Assembly (NCBI GenBank): GCA_030620095.1
Contig: JAUTXW010001615.1
Location: forward strand, 1,200,001-1,264,000
From: Kuschelorhynchus macadamiae
Taxonomy: Eukaryota > Arthropoda > Insecta > Coleoptera > Curculionidae
Length of the DNA: 64,000 bases
Direction: 5' to 3'
Shown here: positions 55,959 through 64,000 of the stretch, in pieces
How positions within the stretch are numbered: the stretch's first letter is position 1
Layout of the letters: every line of letters starts with the position of its first letter
Made by a program: the position numbers and the translations under genes
The notes under the pieces: model-generated
Database searches by the model: none
Told to the model about the DNA's origin: nothing
The model's input: the letters and a program-made list of their open reading frames with translations, nothing else

Positions 55959-57960
55959 ATTGACAACTTTTCAAAAATGTTTGAAAGATATTTAAGAAAA
56001 ATCAGTTTCTAGGTACTCTAGCGTCTCTCAAAAGCAGGTTTCATATTGACAAGATTTCATTTTTTGGTTAGGTATGTAACCACACCTAACCAGGTAAGTG
56101 GAAACAACATGTTTCCTAGACGACGTGGTATTTCCGCTATAATTTTTTGAAAACACCACCAGTCTTACGGGAAAATTTGTACATGAGTGGAATATTCACC
56201 AAAAACAGCAACTACTTAGAAAGATACTTTGGAGTATACTGTTTTTTATAGAACACCCTGTATATGTTTCTTTACCACCTTTAGGAACAAAAATATTTTG
56301 TTCTACTTGGATTACCGAATGTATATAAAGTTATAAACAGGTTTCAGAATACATTCAAAAATGCGGAAGGATCATTTTCTTTTTAATTAATTTACTAATT
56401 AATTGTTCCATATAGATACGGTACAATGACTCCCATAACTGGCCCACATAAGTTATTAATTAGGCACAGACATCAGTTTCACCAGTGCAGTATTTTTAAT
56501 CGTACGAAGATACATTTGGCGTGCAGATTTATGGGCCTTGTCTTCATAAGTAAACTTTCGGTGCTTGAACGTAAATTAAATAAGCGACTTTACAATTTTG
56601 AACTAAAATTTATTGTTGGTTTAAATATCTTTAACTGCCTTTTTAAATAATTTTCCTACTACGACTATAATAATTTATTTCATACTGCCTAGTAAATCTA
56701 TTTACCTCGTACTGATTTGCGGCCAATAAATCGAACATTACTGCAAAATCTGATAACGTAATGTGACATTACAGTATCTGAGACCGTAATGTGTTGCCTA
56801 GCAACACTACCATATTATTGATATTAGAGACAAATCATTTGTCAGGTTTGACTTTGACATTTTCTCATATACAATACCACAAGAGAGAAAATTTTGCCGG
56901 AAAATGTTCAATTGTTTCATAAGTTTTTTTGTTGTCATAAGCGAAATTGCCAAATAGAAACAAATTTGTGAAATATGACTATTTCACGAAGAATGAGAAC
57001 AATCTAGAAGAGCAGGAATAAGTACTTTTATTTAGTTCAAACACATCAGAATAAATTTCAATATGAATATAAACAGGCATTAAATTTAAAGCAAGCTACT
57101 TATAATTGTTAATAATATTAAACGTACAGGGTCTTCCATTGAGGAGGAAAAACAGATTTTTTTTGAAATTCAAAATAGCCAATCGATGAATTTTAGCTCG
57201 GAGAATTCGAAAATCATAACAAAAAAAAAACAATTGAATGAGAAACAAAGGACTTAAGCCAAGAATGTTGCGTTTTCTCTATATATTATAGAAGTGTTTT
57301 TTAATAAGGGTACTATATGTCTATCTTCAACTGTTTTTGATTTTTTGATGTTTTTAGAAAATTGACATTTTTGCTTCTTTGAGCCGTCATAGCATCTGAA
57401 TGGTTGGACCTAGAGCAAAATAACTTTCAGATTCCTATTTTAGTTTTTGATAAGCTATTGCAGTGATTTTGAAGTAAGGAGATCACCTGCATTTCCTATG
57501 AATATACTCAATTAAATAGGTAGCAAAATAATTTCCGTTTTTTTGTTTGTCTGACATCGTAAGATGGATCGAACCAAGAAATCGAACCAAATAGTGAGTA
57601 GCGGGCTTTAGATTGCCAACTAATATTCCTTACATTTTAATAAACATGACTTTTTATTTATTTAGAAAAATATATAAAGGCAGTATGAAATAATAGATAT
57701 TCACGACACAAGTGAGTTAACGAGTTTTATGACTACACAAGAATCTTAATGAGGTTGACTCACATGTATTGTACAACATTGTATCTACATCTGACGCTGT
57801 TAAAATACACACATATTTTTTTAAAAAAATTTTTCAAAAGCAATAAGCACTTTTCTTTTAGCTGTTACCTGTTTGCACGTTAATCCTGCCACTCTGCGTT
57901 ACCCCGGGCAGTGTCAATTTAAGTAACCTCTTATTGACAGTTTTAATTTCTGTAGTCAAA
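55959..57960. other. no gene recognised
   Basis: AT-rich. AACACCCTGTATATG at 56253 and ACAGGGTCTTCC at 57126 resemble mariner-type ends but do not form a convincing pair. Short frames only. Confidence 0.45.
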
Positions 57961-58089
57961 ATGAGTGATTCAGAGAGAAACATTCCTTCAGATATTGAGC
58001 AGGAAGCATCCAGGGCAATTGACGAGTTGATCCCCGAAAAATTCAGGCAATTTTCAAGTTCCAAAAGTGGTGCAGAGAGAAGAATGTGC

Positions 58090-60752
58090 CAGTGGCGGTT
58101 ATTCAGGTGAAGTAGGTGAAGTACTACTTCACCAGGAAAAATAAGCAAGCAAACATCTAACTATATTTACTAAATATCTCTTAAAATTAAAGTTTTTACA
58201 TTCATTTATTCACCTAATTATCAAAAAATAAACTGTACATCTCGAATAAATATTTTCCTTGACCGTTGGCGGCATGTCTTTTTAAAACTTTCAATCGAAA
58301 TTTATTATAACAACTATGAAAGTGGCGCAAACCGCTCCGACTTTGCTGGAGGTGCTATGTTTAGTTTACGATTTTCCTACACCGTTGCCATGACAACGCG
58401 TTCGCGATGACGTCGAGTGCATGGAAGAATAATGTTAACCAGCCAGCGTGATACAACGCTCTCGGTGAATTGCAGGCGCAGTACACTACACTCACGTGTC
58501 GTTCAGTTTGGGGTGGTTGTTTAATTTTATTTTCGCGGATTTCGCTACAACCGATTAGTTCCTTTGCTGTTTACTTGGCTGTTTTGTGTTGTTTATTTAT
58601 GGTATTACAGCTTTATTTGGTGTCGGGTTTATTAATTTACAATATTGATGAATTCGATTACGGATGTGGTTTGCATTTTGTTGGAAACTCCATTTAATCG
58701 ATGGAAGGAACGCGATCAGAGTTTTAATCGTCATCCTGGTTTTCGACGTACAAATGGTTATGTAGTAGTCAAATATTACAAAAATTGTTTTGCTGGCCTT
58801 GTTTACTAGTTTCCAATAAATATTCAGTATGGAATAAGGAAGGATGTTAAATATATGAAGTTCTTTACGTAAACATGAAGACTGTGCGGAGCATTTAAAC
58901 GCGAATGAATGCTAAAAACATTTGTAAAAAATAAAAGCACTATAGCTGACACTTTAAAAAAAATGCTAAACTATATAAAATACATTTTAACGAAAACGTC
59001 CGATTAAATAGACTATTCATGTGCTTGGTAATTGACGCAGTTTTGTACCTTGCAAAACAAGAGTTAGTCTTTCGCGGCCATGATGAGAGCAGCGAGTTAA
59101 TAAATAGAGGGAATTTTAAAAAGCTTTTAGGTTTAATAATATCGAGAAGTTTCGAAGAACTAAAAGATCATCATGAAAAAATTAAAATGTTTTTACTGGT
59201 GACTCGAAAATTATTCAAAATGAAATAAGTGAATGCATTTCTGATTATTTAAATGATCATGTAAAAAATGAAATAATGAACACACAGTTTTTTTCTGTGC
59301 AAGTGGATGACACCACTGATGTTACGCAAACCTCCCAATGGTCCATAATTTTAAGATACGTTAATTTAGAAGGTTCAGTACTCCAGAGATTCTTAGGATT
59401 TTATAATGTTAGCTCTGATAGAACGTCGAAGAATTTATATTTTCTATTCGATAAGATTTTGGACCAATTTGACTATAAACATAAATTAATAGGGCAATGT
59501 TACGATGGCGCAAGTGTGATGTCTGGTCATCTAAATGGCCTTCAAAAAAAAAAAAAGAAAAAGCGCTGCAGACTATATTTGTCCATTGTCTTACCCATCG
59601 TCTTAACCTTATGATGCAGCAAAGTTTAAAAATATTTCTAAATATCGAATTTTTTTTGCAAGTCTTAGTGTTATTCCCTCATTTTTTCAACACTCAGGCA
59701 AACGAACGTATGCTCTTACATCTGCATCTAGGAGGCATATACCAACAATTACAGAAACTTGCTGGTCTTCAAATTCGAAGTTAGTAAATATGATTGTTCA
59801 AGACTGGAATAAATTAGAAGACGTCTTTGAATTTATTACAAACTGTGACAAATCTGATGAAAAATCAATCCACGTTGCGAAAGGATTTTTAGGTGAGATG
59901 AACGATTTTGAATTCACGATTCTGGCATTAGTGTTTAATGACATTTTTTTAATAATCGACATACTATTTGCGTTCTTCAAAAAAAATCGCTTGACATTCA
60001 TTTTTGCATATCCAATATAAAACGCTGTCGTGAGGCGCTCTGTAAAAAAAGAAATGAACGTTATTTTAGTACTATATTTGATAAACAAATTCTATTACAG
60101 AAATAAATCATTACAGACGTGAGCTTGCTAAGCTTTCACCTGAAGAAATTAGGTATAGAACCCTTTTTTATGAAATATTTGATCATATTTTAATAGAAAT
60201 GACACTAAGCTTTCAAGACTGTGAAAAACTTACATTTTTATGTTTGGCAGATTCTGCTAAATTTTCCGACTGGCCCGTTTGAAAATTTGTTGTAGTTATA
60301 TGGGGAAATATTTTCAAAAAGTCAACGATTTAAACTTGAGCTTGGTCTTATTTTTGCCAATGACAGTAATTGGAATATATCGCTGCAAGAGCAAGTGAAA
60401 AAAATTAATGAAAGTAAAGATATTTTAACCAAAGCATATAAAGTGTTTTCCCTTATTTTGACAATACCGTCGACAAGTGCTTCAGTGGAAGGAAGTTTTT
60501 CTTGCCTCAAACGTGTAAAAACTTATTTAAGAAAAACAGTATCTCAAGAAAGACTTACTTTTCTAGGCAATATTTCAATTCAAAAGGAATTTCTGGAGGA
60601 GATTAGGGCAACTCATCCATTTTATGAGGATGCTATAAATAAATTTGCTGCTATGAAGGATAGGAGAATTGATTAAGTATACAAAATTTAGGTTAGTCGT
60701 AAAAAAATATTCTACCCCTTCCACATATAAAAAAAATTCTGGAAAAAAAAAT
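58090..60752 (+). mobile_element. hAT element, copy 2, sister of copy 1, 3' end damaged
   Basis: The left end CAGTGGCGGTTATTC matches copy 1. Upstream GAATGTGC (58082-58089) and downstream TAATGTGC (60753-60760) form a 7-of-8 target duplication inside the Crypton coding sequence. The last roughly 45 bp, including the right inverted repeat, are replaced by an A-rich run, so the copy probably cannot move. Confidence 0.88.
59019..60676 (+). pseudogene. hAT transposase, decayed sister of copy 1
   Basis: 59019-59228: LAKQELVFRGHDESSE and RGNFKKLLGL. 59276-59614: VQVDDTTDVTQTSQWSIIL (first Asp) and IGQCYDGASVMSGHLNGLQ (second Asp), then a poly-A (K) run that throws the frame. 59580-59650 in another frame has CLTHRLNLMMQQSLK. 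59790-60020 holds part of the insertion domain (KSIHVAKGFLGEMNDFEF), which is missing from copy 1. 60395-60676 carries LILTIPSTSASVEGSFSCLK and AINKFAAMKDRRID at the C-terminus. Stops and slips throughout. It is more complete in the middle than copy 1 and less complete at its 3' end. Confidence 0.88.
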
Positions 60753-61149
60753 TAATGTGCAGAACCATAAGAATGAATTGTATACCTCGGAGAGTTATCT
60801 ACTAACTCTAGGCCTTTATCTTTCTGGGCGTTTTATTCTGTGATAAGAACAATGATATCTATTAAATTCAGTATTGATATCAGCAAATTTAGTCGTCCTC
60901 CTCAAAAGAAAATCTGAGGGATATCAACAAAAAAAGTCAAGGGTATTAACCTAAAACCAATATTACGGCATTCGTTCTAGAAGCGGATAATAAAAAATAC
61001 TTATTTATGAAAGTAGCATTGATTATTGAGTTTGTAGGAGCTTGCAGGCGAGAGGAGTTAACAAATTTGTTGTTGGAAAATGTGAAGGATGAAGGGCGAT
61101 ATTTTCATTTATTTTTACCGACAGCGAAAACGAAAATAGCCAGGAAATA

Positions 61150-61285
61150 GACAGTCACGCCGACGGAATTGAGAAAACATGTTTTTCGTCATCTAGAGAC
61201 CTTGAAACGGAAAGATCTGAAGCAATCTCGGAGGGTGATTTTTTTCACGATTACAATACTTCCCCCTTACGAGGGAATATTTTCA
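61150..61285 (+). repeat. composite repeat C, isolated end B
   Basis: GACGGAATTGAGAAAACATG, GTCATCTAGAGACC, CGGAAAGATCTGAAGCAATC, TTTCACGATTACAATACTTC and the hairpin region CTTCCCCCTTACGAGGGAA. It matches the terminal 130 bp of the full copy at 44.75-44.88 kb in the same orientation. It truncates the Crypton. Confidence 0.75.
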
Positions 61286-62190
61286 CTTTCAAAAAGCTGT
61301 TTTACCTCCTAGAAGAACCCTGTGTAGTCGAAAAAAAATTATGTACAAAATATAAAACATATTTTACCGATTTTTCACCCATTAAAAGGATTGTTTTTAG
61401 GGACTGTTTCACCTCTTAGAATGAACCTATATTCCATAAGTTGTCTTTGTATGCAATAAAGACAATATGTGGTCCTGTTTTACCGTTTTTTGAAAGAGCT
61501 AAGCGTTATAGATATAAAAATTATTCATGTGTATGTTGGGAAGGCAACGCTATATAGAAGTAGTTATCAGCCATATCTTTTAAAAAAATTGGTGCTCAGC
61601 TGCGTAATAAAAAGCCAATAACGAATAATATGGATTTCAAAATGTTCATAATACAACAGTTAAGTCATGTATTAAAAACTTACGTAACTTAAATTATTTA
61701 CTAGGCTTAAATTTTCACAATCACTGAAGATCTTCTTATTAAAAAGTAATCAACTATTTTGTTATTTCATTGCGCTATTGATTCAAAAAAAATATATATA
61801 GGTCAGATATAAAAATATATTTCTTAAGGTAAACGGCCGTACTAAACGCCTAATTTAATCGACATTAGACAATAACGTATTACATAAGCAAAACATCAGA
61901 CGATTTAACTGTCATGACTAAGCGGGAAAGTACTATGATTCAGTAAACGTGCATTTAACAACAAAATATTGCAATAGCTAGACTTTATTTTCTTTTTAGA
62001 CCATCATTACTTAGGGCAGGTTTTGCCAGTTCCGTTTACATTTAACATGTAGTTTAAACATCGTACGATGCGCTCTTATTGCTCAGTTACAAAATCCGCC
62101 CCATAAGCTTCAATAATTAGATTTATAGATATTAGATCTATATAATATAGATACTTTGTATTTTTACAACGTTCCAAATCCCTTATCCTG
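61286..62190. other. no gene recognised
   Basis: AT-rich; nothing coding or shared was recognised. Confidence 0.45.
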
Positions 62191-62194
62191 CCAG

Positions 62195-63660
62195 ATTTGT
62201 GATATAAGCAAAAGAAATATTACTTGACACTCTTATAAGAAACTCAAGCATTTCTAAACCAATTTTTACGTGGTATCTAATTACCAATTTTTAACACTAA
62301 TCTTATTCTTATACTACAAATATTTTAAGTGTTCTTCAACTTCTTTAATTCATTTTTAAGTTATTTGCTTTAATTTACACAACCCTTTCATAAAGAATGT
62401 ATCTCAAATGCGTTACTATTCAATTATGCGACGTGCTAAAAGAGTAGTAGGCTTTGGCAAAAATTAAGTGCGAGCGTCAAAATAAAACACTATCACAAAA
62501 TGAGTTGTCAAATTATTATTAAGTTTAGTGTTTGTAGTAAGTATGTATTACGAAAGCAAAATGCCTATTTCTTATGAAGAAGGGTATGATATACTTGCAG
62601 TTTACTTTGAAAGCTTTCAAGGTGCTATCATTGCAGCAAGAATATATACCACTAGATACCCCGGTAGACGTAGATATGAGCAAAGGGTTTTTACTGGTAG
62701 TTTTCATCGCCCCACCATCGAAGTCAAAAAAGAGGCCGTACAAAAGCACACATAATAAATGTGTTGGCGTATATTGTAATTAACCCACATGTCAGTATTA
62801 GAGCTACATTTAGAGCTTTAGTTATAGCTCATGGAACTGTGCAAAATATATTAGAAGAGTACAAGTAAGTGTAAATGAAAAAAAATCGAGAATTTGAGCA
62901 ATGCTATTTTTTAATAACAATGTAGTTTCGCAGAAATATGTATTCCTTAAAGTAACACAGTCGTTTCAAACGCTAGATCAACTGATTTTTGTACTTCCCC
63001 ATATATAAAAAATACACTATATAGAGTAAGTATTGGAAATACAAAAATTTCCTAACCTAACAAAGACATATTTTTAGAAAAAACTTATGATGCTTGTAAT
63101 GGATTTGCGTGCAAACAAAATTTCCGAGAACGATAACTTGAGAACGGACAAATCGATATTAAATTTGCATTTAAAATAGTGTATCGTCTCGTGTAGTATT
63201 ATCTCTGATATTTTTTAGATGTAAAATCATAAATTAATCCCTACTCACAAACCTCTAATTGCCAAATTGAAAACAGAAGTACTCGGGGTAAATCTAGCCC
63301 TAGAAAGTATTAGATGTCATAAACCTACATATTTCATTTTTTCGAACAGCAAAACCGGCTAAATCTATTTTTTCATATAAAATATTTTTTCCACTATACG
63401 CTTTAAAAATTTAAATGTTTTTATTTCCATAACGCTATTCTTAAAAAAAAACGGCAAACTGACGGCAGATTTTTTTTCAAACCTACATAAACGATATTTA
63501 CATTTGCATAAGGTTAATCTACGTAAGTGAAATGACTGCTTAAAAGCTAAGTTTAAATTTTAAGTTTTTATAGTATAAAACAGTAAAGTTTAGTAAAAAA
63601 ACTTTTAATATTTTTAAAAACGAGAGAAAAAAGAGAAATTTATTTATTATATATTTTACA
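62195..63660 (+). pseudogene. DUF4817 mariner-like element, second relic of the 26-kb family
   Basis: Matches 26605-27530 almost throughout (AAATATTACTTGACACT, TTGTCAAATTATTATTAAGT, TATATAGAGTAAGTATT). The transposase exon 1 starts MPISYEEGYDILAVYFESF near 62561 and keeps the first helices (AARIYTTRYPGRRRYEQR) that the 26-kb copy lost, but lacks the RLARRLR segment present there. A slip follows; NVLAYIVINPHVSIRAT then appears in a second frame to ILEEYK and a GTAAGTG donor at 62865. About 460 bp at 63035-63500 have no counterpart in the 26-kb copy. The terminal repeats and exon 2 are missing. Confidence 0.8.
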
Positions 63661-64000
63661 TATAGTCAAAAGCAGCGTTATCGTGCGGGTCATAAGATTT
63701 ATCAACGACAAACTTTTTAAGTTTGTTTTTCTTTTATTACTTGTAATCATGTCCTCCGCATAAAATCCGGAAGATGAATTACATATACCTATGATTTTCA
63801 TAGGAAAAAAAACGATAAACATACAAATACCAGCAGTTACAAAAATATTTGAGCGATGTCACTTCAAAGTCAGATTGACAAGTCAGTGACAAATTGGTCA
63901 ACATCAACAACAACAACAAACAAATGGTATTAAATCTAGTAAAATATTACTAAAATGAAAATTCACTGGCCAATATCTAGGAGACAGTAGCAAAAACTCT
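63661..64000. other. no gene recognised
   Basis: AT-rich to the window edge; only chance frames. Similarity to the 26-kb family ends near 63660. Confidence 0.45.

Larger units (their letters stand above)
57961..61150 (+). pseudogene. Crypton tyrosine recombinase split by a hAT insertion
   Basis: It starts at ATG 57961 (MSDSERNIPSDIEQEASRAI, then DELIPEK), slips frame, and reads FKFQKWCREKNVP up to 58089, where a hAT begins. It resumes at 60755: NVQNHKNELY, then ISIKFSIDISKFSR in a later frame, KSRVLT-like text, and from about 60970 EADNKKYLFMKVALIIEFVG, GACRREELTNLLLENVKDEG (first catalytic Arg) and TAKTKIARK with a stop at 61150. The catalytic HxxR and Tyr are lost where the end of repeat C starts. 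Without the hAT the two parts align consecutively with the Crypton at 16.8-17.6 kb. Confidence 0.8.

Noticed and set aside
56253..57137. MITE bounded by ACCCTGTA (56257) and ACAGGGT (57126)
   Set aside because: The two words face the wrong way for terminal inverted repeats of one element and no TA-flanked partner was found for either.

Overview
The window reads as AT-rich genomic DNA of an arthropod, most probably an insect. The evidence is its mobile-element content: hAT elements with ZMYM1/DUF4371-type transposases, mariner-like elements with the insect-typical DUF4817 head, pogo/Tigger, Tc1-like, several Crypton-type tyrosine recombinases and three or four non-LTR retrotransposons. I see no convincing host gene, no tRNA or rRNA gene and no CRISPR. 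The species cannot be told from this sequence. Almost every coding relic carries frameshifts, stops or deletions, so the window looks like a TE graveyard or gene-poor heterochromatin-like region.

Layout. 0-3 kb: an edge fragment of a Crypton, then a minus-strand copy of a composite repeat (called C here) and an inverted second end of the same repeat. 3-6 kb: a decayed LINE with ORF1, endonuclease and RT pieces and a (TTA)n tail. 7.3-10.5 kb: a complete DUF4817 mariner-like element with about 770-bp near-identical terminal inverted repeats and an intron in its transposase. 10.6-17.6 kb: a mariner fragment, a pogo/Tigger relic, an arthropod multicopy gene of unknown function (457-codon frame, frameshifted), pogo-like scraps and a Crypton. 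19-25 kb: GTCY-microsatellite repeats of family C. 25-34 kb: a nested stack in which a tandem repeat (B, built from the 3' part of a DUF4817 transposase) is split by a DUF4817 element, itself split by a 2.7-kb non-coding insert, and split again by a hAT with an exact 8-bp duplication. 34.8-36.5 kb: a foldback element and a Tc1-like transposase relic. 37.5-46.3 kb: more B repeats, split by a full copy of C (38.65-44.88 kb), which is itself split by a second hAT. 47.6-54 kb: three LINE copies, a hAT MITE with an exact 8-bp duplication, and mariner scraps. 54.7-61.2 kb: two further Cryptons, one split by a third hAT. 62.2-63.7 kb: a second relic of the 26-kb DUF4817 family.

The most interesting object is composite repeat C. 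In its full copy it runs from a terminal hairpin (end A), through tandem units of about 215 bp carrying a hammerhead-ribozyme-like core (CTGAGGA, stem II, GAAACGTC), through about 510-bp units with (GTCY)n microsatellites and repeated AAAATGGCGGC motifs, to a second hairpin (end B). The flanking B sequence resumes almost exactly across it, so it appears to have inserted as one piece. It encodes no recognisable protein. It shares the GTCY microsatellite and terminal hairpin with Helentron-associated elements, and the ribozyme-bearing tandem units with retrozymes and Penelope-like elements. I know of no described family that combines both, but I could not search.

Relative ages can be read from nesting: B repeats are oldest, then C and the 26-kb DUF4817 element, then the hAT copies and the 2.7-kb insert.
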